Positions 1-7,580 of a DNA stretch of 64,000 bases are shown here, piece by piece (positions within the stretch are counted from its first letter, which is position 1; every line of letters starts with the position of its first letter). The notes under the pieces are model-generated. The model did no database searches. It saw only the letters and a list, made by a program, of their open reading frames with translations, and had not been told where the DNA came from. The translations under genes and the position numbers were made by a program. The stretch lies in NCBI GenBank assembly GCA_965116935.1, contig OZ220737.1, forward strand, positions 4,402,001 through 4,466,000, read 5' to 3'. This DNA comes from VXYL01 sp965116935. Its GTDB lineage: Bacteria > Pseudomonadota > Gammaproteobacteria > Pseudomonadales > Azotimanducaceae.

Positions 1-274
1 CGACGCAAACCCCTTCGTCAGCGATCGTGACCATCTCCTTGATGCCGGCGATGCCCTCCACCCGCTCCTCGATGCGATCGCAAACCCCGGACGCCACCTC
101 CTCCGGCGCTGCACCGAGATAGGGCACGGTGATGACGATGAACGGGAAGTCCACGTCCGGATAGATCTGAACAGGAATCCGCGTCATCGCCGCAAGGCCA
201 GCGAGCACGGAGAACCCCATCACCAAGTTGGCCGCCACGTGATTGGTGGCAAACCAAGCAATCATCCGCTTCAC
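1..274 (-). CDS. RND efflux transporter, N-terminal part (runs off the window)
   Basis: This is the first ~91 residues of an inner-membrane RND pump of the AcrB/HAE1 type, which exports drugs or other amphiphiles using the proton gradient. It reads through position 1 without a stop. The start shows the family signature: WFATNHVAANLVMGFSVLAG forms the first membrane helix, followed by RIPVQIYPDVDFPFIVITVPY and then the porter-domain motif GAAPEEV. I chose GTG at 274 because GAGGGG lies about 9 nt upstream; an ATG at 265 is the alternative. The substrate cannot be inferred, and the expected membrane-fusion partner is not in view. Confidence 0.85.
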   Translation of the reverse strand, partial: MKRMIAWFATNHVAANLVMGFSVLAGLAAMTRIPVQIYPDVDFPFIVITVPYLGAAPEEVASGVCDRIEERVEGIAGIKEMVTIADEGVCV

Positions 275-563
275 GCAGGTGTCCCCTCACCGAGCCCGGG
301 CAAGCGTCGCACCCCTCGTCCCGCCAACCAACGAATCCGCAATACGGCGCCCACAACGCACGTCTCTCTCACGCGGTCGGGCGAATGGCCCGGGACTCTA
401 CAAGGCGTCAAGAGCTGGCGGAGCGGTTGCATACGGACAAGCCTGCAACCAACGCGCGACTGGATCAAGCGACACCGCAGCATCCCCAAACCTATCCCCC
501 ACCATCCGTACGAAAGGCTGCCGAGAGACTGGCATAATCCAATCAGCAAAGCGGAGTTGGAAC

Positions 564-1587
564 ATGCCCGGCGCCCCCTTGTTTGACACGCATATCGTGG
601 TGGATTGGTCTGCTAGGTCAAAGCCGAGCCCGACGCAACGTACCAAGGACTCGATTTTTTGGGCGGTGGCGCATGGTGGCATAGTGGACGGCCCTCCCGC
701 ATACGCGACGACGCGCAACCAAGCCGTTGAGTGCCTCACGAAGTTGGTCGCAGCCGAGCATGACGCGGGGCGACGCGTTCTCTTGGGCATTGACTTTCCG
801 TTTGGCTATCCCACAGGTGTGGCCCGAGACCTCACGGGACGCTCAGCCGCGTTCGCCCTTTGGAAGTGGCTTGCCGAGTGCGTCAAGGACGACGAACGAA
901 ACAGCAACAATCGATTCGAGGTAGCATCGAGAATCAACCGAGCCTATGCGGGTGCAGGTCCATGCTGGGGCCGCCCCGCAAGCTGGAACCACCCAGAGGT
1001 GCCTACCCACAAGCCCGAACGCGGCAAGCACGCCTATCCCCCGGAAAAGCGACTCACTGAAGTTCGAGCCAGCGGGGGCGAAGGCTGTGTGGCAACTCTA
1101 TGGTGCGGGATCTGTCGGTTCCCAGGTGTTGCTAGGACTTCCCGCACTTGAGCAGATTCGGAATGCACCAACGCTCCACGGCCAAGTGGCCGTGTGGCCG
1201 TTTGACGATGGATTGGAGCCCTCGCTCAAGCCGATAGTCATCGCCGAGGTGTATCCCTCGCTCCTCAGCAAGGCAATCAAGGTCTTGAAGCGCCCTTGCG
1301 AGGTCGCTGACGAAGCGCAAGTGCGGGTCAACGCCCAGGCGTTTGCGTCCATGGACGCAACGGGCCACCTCGCTCCGCTTTTCCGTGGCCCACCTGGGCT
1401 TGCGCAGGCGGAGCGCAGGCAAGTAGTCGAAGAGGAGGGGTGGATTCTCGGCGTCGGCTTCGAGGCCGAGTTGCGCGAAGCGGCCAAGGGCCACTCATTC
1501 ATCGGTGCCTTGCGCGACACGGTCATCCGCTATGACGATCCGTTCGAACCGGCAGTTCCGGCATCGGATTGGTCCGCGCGCCATTGA
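564..1587 (+). pseudogene. DUF429-like (RNase H-fold) protein, interrupted by a +1 frameshift
   Basis: The two halves are continuous if one G is removed from the GGGGG run at 1074-1078. The upstream frame then joins the downstream frame as ...RLTEVRASGAKAVWQLYG. The joined product is about 340 aa. It begins with FDTHIVVDWSARSKP, whose VVDWSA element is typical of the DUF429/RNase H-like family, has GIDFPFGYP in the middle, and carries VWQLYGAGSVGSQ after the junction. The ATG at 564 follows GGAGTTGG. The molecular function of the family is unsettled; relatives are sometimes annotated near molybdopterin genes. The break is either a real inactivating insertion or a homopolymer error in the assembly. 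Confidence 0.7.
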
Positions 1588-1997
1588 TCGTCCTTGACAC
1601 TCATGTGCTGATCTGGGCGTTGAGCAACTCTCCTAGACTCGGTGCCAAAGCGCAGGCGCGAATCGACGAGGAACGGCGAGGGCAGCGTGTTCGGATATCG
1701 GCGGCTACTCTGTGGGAGATCGCCCTGCTCGTGTCCAAGAGGCGACTGGAACTCACGACAAACATCCGCGATTGGGTCAATACCGCCCTTGTGTGGCCCG
1801 GCGTCGAACTGTGGCCAATCGACGCCACCATCGCCGTGGACAGCGTGCTGCTGCCAGGCGACATGCACAATGACCCCGCAGACCGTTTCCTTATCGCCAC
1901 CGCTCGACATCGATCAGCAACACTTGTCACGGCCGACGCCAAGATTCTGAGGTATTCGAACGACGGTCATGTACGCACACTTAACGCGACGCAATGA
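1569..1997 (+). CDS. PIN-domain protein, VapC-like toxin
   Basis: This 142-residue protein has a complete PIN fold pattern. The first acidic residue is in IVLDTHVLIWAL, the second is the E of TLWEIALL, and the C-terminal DRFLIATARH and LVTADAKI segments supply the remaining metal-binding aspartates. VapC toxins of this type cleave RNA with Mg2+. The TTG start at 1569 overlaps the end of the DUF429-like gene by 19 nt, implying translational coupling. No VapB/Phd-type antitoxin is seen directly upstream or downstream, which is unusual for an active toxin, so it may be an orphan or depend on a distant antitoxin. Confidence 0.8.
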   Translation: MVRAPLIVLDTHVLIWALSNSPRLGAKAQARIDEERRGQRVRISAATLWEIALLVSKRRLELTTNIRDWVNTALVWPGVELWPIDATIAVDSVLLPGDMHNDPADRFLIATARHRSATLVTADAKILRYSNDGHVRTLNATQ

Positions 1998-2072
1998 CCC
2001 TCTCCGCGCGCTTGGCGACGCTTAGGAGCTCCAGCGGTTCCCCCTCGACGACGCCTCGCGCAGGCGAGCGGC

Positions 2073-2903
2073 CTAGCCGGTCCGATGTCGCAGCCATTCC
2101 ACCGTCACGAGCACCAGCACGGCGAAGACGATCAGCAAGGTGGCCACGGCCAGCAATGTCGGACTGATCTGTTCGCGGATGCCGGACCACATTTGCCGGG
2201 GGATGGTGCGTTGTTCCAGGCCGCCCATGAACAAGACGATAACCACTTCGTCGAAGGAGGCGGCGAAAGCGAACAGGGCGCCGGAGGCGACCCCAGGGGC
2301 GATCAGGGGAAGTTGCACGCGGCGGAAGGCGGTGAAGGGGCCCGCGCCGAGGCTTGCGGCGGCGCGCAGGAGGGTGCGGTCGAAGCCCGCCAAGGTGGCG
2401 GTCACCGTAATGACGACGAACGGTGCGCCCAGCGCGGCGTGGGCAAGGATGAGGCCCAAGTGGGTTTGGGCGAGGCCTAGGCTCGAGTAGAAGAAGAAAG
2501 CGCCGACGCCGACGATGATGATGGGCGTGACCATGGGCGACAGCAGCAAGCCCATTGCCACACGGCGGAAAGGCATGGCGTCGCTGGCGAGGCCGAGGGC
2601 GGCGGTCGTGCCTAGCACCGTGGCGATGACGGTCGCTGCGACGCCGATGAGGAGGCTGTTGGCAAGCGCCGCACCCCAACCGTTCTCCGGGGCGAGGATG
2701 GCCTCGTACCAGCGCAGCGACCAAGCCTCCGGGTCGAGCCGCAGCATTCCTTCCGTGAACGTGAAGTAGGGCTCCGCGTTGAAGCTGAGCGGCACGATGA
2801 CGAGGATGGGCGCGATCAGGAACGCGAACCCGGCACCGCATAGCGTCAGATAGGTGCGCCGGCCCAGCCGACGAGCCAACGGCAGCCGAACTGAGTGTTC
2901 CAC
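2073..2903 (-). CDS. ABC importer permease, PotC-like
   Basis: This 276-aa inner-membrane permease belongs to the spermidine/putrescine class. It has about six hydrophobic segments and the cytoplasmic EAA loop near residues 180-200 (RAAASLGAGPFTAFRRVQLP), which docks on the ATPase. The N-terminal start TYLTLCGAGFAFLIAPILVI and the segment SFNAEPYFTFTEG resemble PotC/YdcV proteins. It is the last gene of a three-gene minus-strand operon, 2 nt downstream of the PotB-like permease. The substrate is probably a polyamine or related small cation, but the class also carries other compounds, so no gene symbol is assigned. Confidence 0.88.
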   Translation of the reverse strand: MEHSVRLPLARRLGRRTYLTLCGAGFAFLIAPILVIVPLSFNAEPYFTFTEGMLRLDPEAWSLRWYEAILAPENGWGAALANSLLIGVAATVIATVLGTTAALGLASDAMPFRRVAMGLLLSPMVTPIIIVGVGAFFFYSSLGLAQTHLGLILAHAALGAPFVVITVTATLAGFDRTLLRAAASLGAGPFTAFRRVQLPLIAPGVASGALFAFAASFDEVVIVLFMGGLEQRTIPRQMWSGIREQISPTLLAVATLLIVFAVLVLVTVEWLRHRTG

Positions 2904-2905
2904 CT

Positions 2906-4123
2906 TCAGCCAAGCCTCAGCTTGTCGATGCCGACCAGGCGATCGTAGATGAGATAGAGCGCCAGCACCGCCAGCAGCAGCACGCCACCGAGTGCTGCCG
3001 CCAGTCCCCAGTTAAGCGAGGTCTGCATGTGGTGGGCGATCATGTTGGAGATGAGCTGACCGCTTTGGCCGCCCACAAGCGCTGGGGTGATGTAGTAGCC
3101 GATGGAGAGGATAAACACCAGCAGCGAGCCAGCCGCGACGCCCGGCAGCGATTGCGGCCAGTACACGCGAACGAATGCCTGGGTCGGGTTGGCGCCGAGC
3201 GACGCCGCCGCGTCCATGTGCACCTTGGGAATGGAGCGCATCACCGAATAGAGCGGCAGCACCATGAACGGCAGCAGCACGTGGGTCATGGCGACGAAGG
3301 TGCCGGTCATGTTGTAGATCATCGACAGGCGGGCGTCGTCCGCCACGAGCCCGATCCAAACCAGCAAGTCGTTGACTGCCCCCTGTTGCTGCAGCAGCAC
3401 GATCCAGGCGGTGGTGCGCACGAGCAGCGAGGTCCAAAAAGGCACCAACACCAGCAGCAACAGCATCCGCGACGTGCTGGCGGACGCATTGGCGATAAGG
3501 TGCGCGAGGGGATAGCCGATCAGCAGGCAGAGCACTGTCACGCCTAGGCTCACGACGAGGGTTCGGAGGAAGAGCGAGACGTAGATGCGTCGCTCCGGTG
3601 GCTGCCGCACCACGTCTCCATTCGCGTCTCGATCCAAGTCGACTGCGTTTAGATAGTGGCGGTCTGTAAAGCGCTCGCCGGCGGCGCGTATCGCCTGCCA
3701 GGACTCTGGCCGCTCCCACGCCTCGTCGATTTCGGGCAGCAGTCGCCGCCAAGGCTCTCCGGCCTGGGCCCGGGAGTCGAACCGTGCAATCCGTCGGGCA
3801 GTCTTGACGATCACGCTGCGCATCCCGCTCTCGCGCCGGTTGACGCGGGTCGCCGTCGGCCCAATCTGCCGCGTCTCGCGCGCCGCCGGCAATTCACGGG
3901 CTATCGCGTCGAAGGCCGCCTCCGGCGGCAGGCCGCCGCTCCACTCCCCCTCGAGCGCCCGCAGCGTTTCCGGCAAGGCATCCGCAACCACAGGCTCGTG
4001 CACGCTGCGCGTGAGCAAGTTGCCGAGTGGTGCGAGGAACGACAGAAAGATGAACGCCACCAATGGCAAGGCAAGGCCACCGGCACGAAGCTGGCGCGTG
4101 GCACGGTCGGAGGTCAGCCTCAT
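2906..4123 (-). CDS. ABC importer permease, PotB-like, with long periplasmic insertion
   Basis: This 405-aa permease partner of the PotC-like protein has an EAA loop, DAAASLGANPTQAFVRVYWP, late in the protein and about six membrane helices. Ordinary PotB is near 280-300 aa. The extra ~110 residues lie between the first helix (LPLVAFIFLSFLAPLGNLL) and the second (LFLRTLVVSLGVTVLCLLIG) and are hydrophilic, so they should project into the periplasm. Its ATG overlaps the stop of the ATPase gene by 4 nt. Long-loop versions of this permease are known among proteobacterial polyamine-type systems; what the loop binds is not evident. Confidence 0.87.
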   Translation of the reverse strand: MRLTSDRATRQLRAGGLALPLVAFIFLSFLAPLGNLLTRSVHEPVVADALPETLRALEGEWSGGLPPEAAFDAIARELPAARETRQIGPTATRVNRRESGMRSVIVKTARRIARFDSRAQAGEPWRRLLPEIDEAWERPESWQAIRAAGERFTDRHYLNAVDLDRDANGDVVRQPPERRIYVSLFLRTLVVSLGVTVLCLLIGYPLAHLIANASASTSRMLLLLVLVPFWTSLLVRTTAWIVLLQQQGAVNDLLVWIGLVADDARLSMIYNMTGTFVAMTHVLLPFMVLPLYSVMRSIPKVHMDAAASLGANPTQAFVRVYWPQSLPGVAAGSLLVFILSIGYYITPALVGGQSGQLISNMIAHHMQTSLNWGLAAALGGVLLLAVLALYLIYDRLVGIDKLRLG

Positions 4124-5226
4124 TGCGAGGTCGGCACCTGCAGCGTGGCTTCAAGCGCACGGCAATTGAGCGCGGCCCATCCAAGGCGCACGCGATCCCC
4201 CTCGAGCACGCCGCCCTGCCCCGTCACATTGGGAATCTTGGCGACGAAATCCTTGATCTCGCCGATCGAGAGACTCACCCGCAAGTGGTCGCCGAGGAAT
4301 GTGATGTCGTCCACGGTGGCTTCGAATTCGTTGGCGAAGCGATCTGGTGGACCCCCAACGCCGACCCGTTCCGGCCGAATCGCCATGGTAGTGGGCTCAC
4401 CCACCTTGAGGGGGGCAATGCATGCCGCGCGCACGGCAACGCCGCCTACGTCCACATCGCAGAAACCGTCGTGCAGCGCGAGCACGGTGCCGTGCACGAG
4501 GTTGTTCTCGCCGATGAAGCGCGCCACGAACGCGCGCTCTGGCTCCTCGTAGAGGACCTCCGGTGGGTCGATCTGCTCGATGCGGCCTTCGTTGAAGACG
4601 GCCACCCGATCCGACAGTACCATCGCCTCCTGCTGATCGTGCGTGACATACACCACGGTCACGCCGAGTTCCCGCTGAATGCGTCGAATCTCGTATTGCA
4701 TCTCCTCGCGCAAGCGCCGGTCGAGGGCACCGAGCGGCTCGTCCATCAAGACCAGCTCCGGCTCGAACACCAGGGCGCGGGCGATGGCCACACGCTGCTG
4801 CTGGCCTCCGGAGAGCTGTCCCGGACGACGCGCCTCCATGCCTTCCAAGCGCACCAAGCGCAAGGCCCGCTCGACGCGCTCGGCCCGTTCCGCCGGCCCC
4901 ATGCCACGCACTTCGAGCGGAAAGGCCAGGTTGCCGGCCACGCTCATGTGCGGAAACAGGGCGTAGTTCTGGAACACGACGCCGATACCGCGCTTGTCCG
5001 GCGGCAAGTCCTGCACCGACTCGCCGTCGATGCGGATGGTGCCTTCCGTGGCGGCCTCGAAGCCGGCTAGCATCATGAGGCAAGTGGTCTTGCCAGAGCC
5101 AGACGGCCCTAGCAGCGTCAGGAACTCGCCCCGGCGAACTTCGAGGTCGAGACCATGAACGACCCACGTACTGCCGTCATAGCTCTTGCGCACGTCTTCA
5201 TAGACAACATGGACATCGGCGGGCAA
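4120..5226 (-). CDS. ABC importer ATPase, PotA-like
   Basis: This ATPase of 368 residues energises the polyamine-type importer. It has Walker A GPSGSGKTT, the signature LSGGQQQRVAIARAL, Walker B LVLMDEPLGALD and the switch histidine in VTHDQQEA. A C-terminal TOBE-like regulatory domain follows. I placed the start at a TTG (5226) because GGAGGA lies 5 nt upstream and the protein then begins with VVYEDVRKSYDG, matching the family; the frame stays open upstream but the added residues look non-coding. It is the first gene of the operon and overlaps the PotB-like gene by 4 nt. No substrate-binding protein gene is adjacent. Confidence 0.9.
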   Translation of the reverse strand: MPADVHVVYEDVRKSYDGSTWVVHGLDLEVRRGEFLTLLGPSGSGKTTCLMMLAGFEAATEGTIRIDGESVQDLPPDKRGIGVVFQNYALFPHMSVAGNLAFPLEVRGMGPAERAERVERALRLVRLEGMEARRPGQLSGGQQQRVAIARALVFEPELVLMDEPLGALDRRLREEMQYEIRRIQRELGVTVVYVTHDQQEAMVLSDRVAVFNEGRIEQIDPPEVLYEEPERAFVARFIGENNLVHGTVLALHDGFCDVDVGGVAVRAACIAPLKVGEPTTMAIRPERVGVGGPPDRFANEFEATVDDITFLGDHLRVSLSIGEIKDFVAKIPNVTGQGGVLEGDRVRLGWAALNCRALEATLQVPTSQ

Positions 5227-5624
5227 ACGCAGTCCTCCGGGTGAAACCAACAGCAGGATTGTCAAGACTATACGGGAGCATCCGCACCTTGCGGCGCCTG
5301 CCGTGAACGGCTGACTTCGTAAATGGATGGGCCTTTGGAGGCAAGGCATTCTGCCGACGCACCCAAAAAGGGCGCGCCCCTAGCGCCGATAGGCGCTTCT
5401 TTGACGCCGGTCAGCACGCCTGACGGACTTGGCAATGGGCGGCTCTCGGAGGGAAGGCATTCTGCCTTCCCTGCGCCGTTAGGCGCGCTGTCCGCGTTTG
5501 CCGAAACGCCTATCGGCGTTAGGGAAGGCAGAATGCCTTCCCTCCGAGGAGCGGCTTGTCCACGTGCTAGCCCGCTGCGAGAGGCCGTAGGAGCCGCCGG
5601 CTCATCCCCGCCCGTGTTGAACTC
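5227..5624. other. Intergenic region of about 400 nt containing palindromic repeats
   Basis: No gene is supported here. The stretch carries a half copy of the palindromic repeat near 5333-5352, GC-rich material with gcgcc motifs, and the complete inverted element at 5446-5548 (listed separately). It presumably also holds the promoter of the ABC operon; a TATAGT hexamer exists on the minus strand at 5267-5272 but lacks a convincing -35. Confidence 0.6.
5446..5548. repeat. REP-like inverted element, family A, paired copies
   Basis: Two outer arms of about 27 nt are perfect inverted repeats of each other (TCGGAGGGAAGGCATT... against ...AATGCCTTCCCTCCGA). Each arm is itself a palindrome, GGGAAGGCA-ttc-TGCCTTCCC. 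The interior contains two further gcgcc/ggcgtt palindromic pieces. The same core recurs at 12714-12810, 17957-17981 and, degenerate, at 43947-43970. It resembles a BIME: paired REP units between genes. Confidence 0.85.
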
Positions 5625-6368
5625 CTAGGCGAGAGCCGTGGCCTCAGGCGGTGGTTCCGCCAGCAGTGCCTTGCGCTCGTTCAGCCGGCGGCGGCGCTCC
5701 TTCCAGTCTGGAAGGCTGCGCTGCATCAGGGCGTAGAAGCCGGCACCGTGGTCGAGGTGCTTGAGGTGGCAGAGCTCATGAACCAGCACGTAGTCGATCA
5801 GGTCGTCGGCAAGCTTGACGAGATGCGTATTGAGCGAAAGCCGACCGCTCGCGGAGCAACTTCCCCACTGTGCCCGCATGTAGCTGTGCCGCCACACCGG
5901 CACTCGCATCACCCAGGGCAGGCGCGGACAGGTCGCGCTCAGGCGCTCCGCCAGCACCTGCGCCGCCTCGCGCGCATACCAAAGCCACACGCGACGTTTC
6001 GTGTCGTGTTGCGGTGCGAGCAGGCTTTCCCCGTCGCGCCGCACCTCGTCTGTCGTGTCGGTGCGCAGGCACAAGGGGCGGCCCCGGTGCAGCAGAATCG
6101 CGCCGTCCACGTAATCGCTTGGGAAGCCGGCGTCCCTGCCCTCGCTCTGGTGGATATTGCGCAGAACCCAGCGCCTGTGGTCATGCAACACCTGTCGCAC
6201 TTCGCGCAAGCTCACTCCCGGCGGAACCTCCACATGCAGCGTGCCGTCCTGGTCAAACGAAATCCCCATGCGCGTGCGCCGGCGCGGGTTCCATCCCACC
6301 TCGACGTCGATGTCGCCGAAGAGATCGTCGGACGGCCACCGAAAGCGCTTTCGCGTGTGTCGTGCCAT
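5625..6368 (-). CDS. YgjP/DUF45-type zinc metallopeptidase-like protein
   Basis: This 247-aa protein belongs to the YgjP (DUF45, M48-related) family. The zinc-binding motif is HELCHLKHLDHGAGFYALM, an HExxH with the third ligand histidine downstream, preceded by the family segment SCSASGRLSLNTHLVKL. ATG at 6368 was chosen; a TTG ten codons upstream would add residues with no family support. The biological substrate is unknown; relatives sit beside restriction systems or stand alone as here. It is transcribed alone, divergent from the small plus-strand transcript at 6408-6556. Confidence 0.85.
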   Translation of the reverse strand: MARHTRKRFRWPSDDLFGDIDVEVGWNPRRRTRMGISFDQDGTLHVEVPPGVSLREVRQVLHDHRRWVLRNIHQSEGRDAGFPSDYVDGAILLHRGRPLCLRTDTTDEVRRDGESLLAPQHDTKRRVWLWYAREAAQVLAERLSATCPRLPWVMRVPVWRHSYMRAQWGSCSASGRLSLNTHLVKLADDLIDYVLVHELCHLKHLDHGAGFYALMQRSLPDWKERRRRLNERKALLAEPPPEATALA

Positions 6369-6407
6369 GGTTGCTTTGTACCGCCATGCGATGTGCAACG
6401 AAACGGT

Positions 6408-6434
6408 TTTACAGCGGCGGAATTGTGGTATGTT
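6408..6434 (+). promoter_or_regulatory. Possible promoter for the small transcript
   Basis: TTTACA at 6408-6413 and TATGTT at 6429-6434 are separated by 15 nt (16 if TTTTAC is taken as the -35). Spacing is short, so the match to sigma-70 is only fair. Its placement just before the strong ribosome site and terminator makes it plausible. Confidence 0.3.
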
Positions 6435-6457
6435 CCCGCGCCGTGTCGGGCGGATAG

Positions 6458-6471
6458 AAAAGGAGGTGATC
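6458..6471 (+). promoter_or_regulatory. Exceptionally strong Shine-Dalgarno (AAAAGGAGGTGATC)
   Basis: Positions 6459-6471 are complementary over 13 nt to the universal 3' end of 16S rRNA (GATCACCTCCTTT). This is far longer than the 4-6 nt seen for other genes in the window. It lies at normal spacing before the GTG at 6473. Confidence 0.75.
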
Positions 6472-6472
6472 T

Positions 6473-6505
6473 GTGCAATCCATTGTTGAGGGTGCCGTCT
6501 CTTGA
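6473..6505 (+). CDS. Ten-codon ORF (VQSIVEGAVS), possible leader peptide or micro-protein
   Basis: GTG at 6473 starts a ten-residue reading frame ending in TGA at 6503-6505. The strong Shine-Dalgarno directly upstream implies that it is translated. The end of the ORF overlaps a perfect 10-bp hairpin (6490-6499 with 6504-6513, loop TCTT), and a strong terminator follows, so the whole transcript would be only about 110-120 nt. No gene is co-oriented downstream, because the next gene is on the minus strand, so a classical attenuator role is not obvious. It could be a stand-alone micro-protein, or the ORF may be incidental to an sRNA that binds ribosomes. I do not recognise the peptide. Confidence 0.45.
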   Translation: MQSIVEGAVS

Positions 6506-6513
6506 CGGCACCC
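6490..6513 (+). other. Perfect 10-bp hairpin overlapping the end of the short ORF
   Basis: GGGTGCCGTC pairs with GACGGCACCC around a four-base loop that ends in the first base of the stop codon. It has no U-tract, so it is not a terminator by itself. Confidence 0.7.
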
Positions 6514-6524
6514 GATTCAATCCT

Positions 6525-6556
6525 CGGGGCGGCCTTCGGGCCGCCCCGATCTTTTT
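6525..6556 (+). terminator. Strong intrinsic terminator with TTCG tetraloop
   Basis: A 10-bp stem, CGGGGCGGCC with GGCCGCCCCG, closed by a TTCG loop (6535-6538), is followed by ATCTTTTT. The T-tract favours termination of the plus-strand small transcript. It also lies just past the end of the minus-strand oxidoreductase gene at 6575, but on that strand it lacks a good T-run. Confidence 0.85.
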
Positions 6557-6574
6557 CGGCTTACGGAATCTCGA

Positions 6575-7567
6575 TCAGGACACGTGCGCGGGAAGCGTCA
6601 CCGTGCGGCCTTCGCGGTCGGCGAGGTAGCCGGCTTCCATGATCTCCGTCAACGCTACCGCCTCGGCCATGCCGAAGTCCACCGGCGTGCCGTCGAGGCA
6701 GGCATCGATCCACTGGTCAACCGGCTTTGGCCTCGCCTCCGGCAGCGCCAGCGGCGCGTGCCAACCCTTGGCGTCCAGGTGTTGCGAACGAATCTCGGCA
6801 CCTTCCGCCGGCGAGAGCATCCGATACGCGCCTTCCGTGCCATCCATCTCCAAGGCATAGCTCCCGGAACTCGCGAACGAGGTTTCGTTGACGGCGATGG
6901 CGCCGCCCTCGAACTCGATCACGGAGACGGCGTTGTCGTCCACGGCGCGCCCGGTTACGGTGCTGAAGACGCTCGTGACGCGGCATGGCTGGCCGAGCAG
7001 CCATCGCGCCAGATACATGCCGTGGGCGCCAAGGTCCATCATCGCGCCGCCGCCACAGGCTTGCGGATCGTAGAAGTGTTCCGGCAGCCAGTCGCGCACC
7101 GCGCCGTCGTGGGCGATGCGCACGCGCAATGCCGTCACCCGACCGAGCAGGCCCTCGTCGAGTGCCTGCTTGGCATAGAGGATGTCCGGGGCGCAGCGAC
7201 GCGGGAAAGAGATGCAGAACGCGACGCCGGCTGTCGCGACGGCGGCAGCGATGCGCTCGGCATCGGCAACCGTGGTCGCGAGCACCTTCTCGGTGAAGAT
7301 GTGCTTGCCCGCCTCGGCAGCGCGTACCATCACGTCGGGATGCACGTCCGTGGGTGTGGTGACGGTCACCGCGTCGATGTCGTCTCGCGCGAGCAGGCGG
7401 CCGAGGTCCGGCTCGAACGGTACGCCGAGCTTTGCAGCCCACTCGGCGCCAAGGTCCGGCTCATCGTCCCAGGCCAAGGCAACTTCGGCGCGGTCGTTTG
7501 CCGCCACCTCGCGCGCATACTGGTCGGCATGGACGTGCCAACGACTCAATACGGCAACTCGAAGCAT
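6575..7567 (-). CDS. Gfo/Idh/MocA-family NAD(P)-dependent oxidoreductase
   Basis: This 330-aa cytosolic dehydrogenase has the Gfo/Idh/MocA two-domain layout. The N-terminal Rossmann half starts RVAVLSRWHVHADQYAREV, and the lysine motif appears as GKHIFTEKVLATT, whose EK dipeptide is catalytic in the family. The C-terminal half has FYDPQACGGGAMMDLGAHG. ATG at 7567 follows GGGAGAG and gives the expected length. It lies 13 nt downstream of mmsA on the same strand, so the two are probably co-transcribed, which suggests inositol or sugar catabolism, where Idh-type and MmsA-type enzymes often meet. The substrate cannot be named from sequence. Confidence 0.85.
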   Translation of the reverse strand: MLRVAVLSRWHVHADQYAREVAANDRAEVALAWDDEPDLGAEWAAKLGVPFEPDLGRLLARDDIDAVTVTTPTDVHPDVMVRAAEAGKHIFTEKVLATTVADAERIAAAVATAGVAFCISFPRRCAPDILYAKQALDEGLLGRVTALRVRIAHDGAVRDWLPEHFYDPQACGGGAMMDLGAHGMYLARWLLGQPCRVTSVFSTVTGRAVDDNAVSVIEFEGGAIAVNETSFASSGSYALEMDGTEGAYRMLSPAEGAEIRSQHLDAKGWHAPLALPEARPKPVDQWIDACLDGTPVDFGMAEAVALTEIMEAGYLADREGRTVTLPAHVS

Positions 7568-7580
7568 GGGCTCTCTCCCG

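Noticed and set aside
5446..5548. Insertion sequence
   Set aside because: Inverted ends exist but there is no transposase frame and no target-site duplication visible.
6459..6471. Fragment of 16S rRNA on the minus strand
   Set aside because: The match is limited to 13 nt and continues with no rRNA sequence; a Shine-Dalgarno is the simpler explanation.
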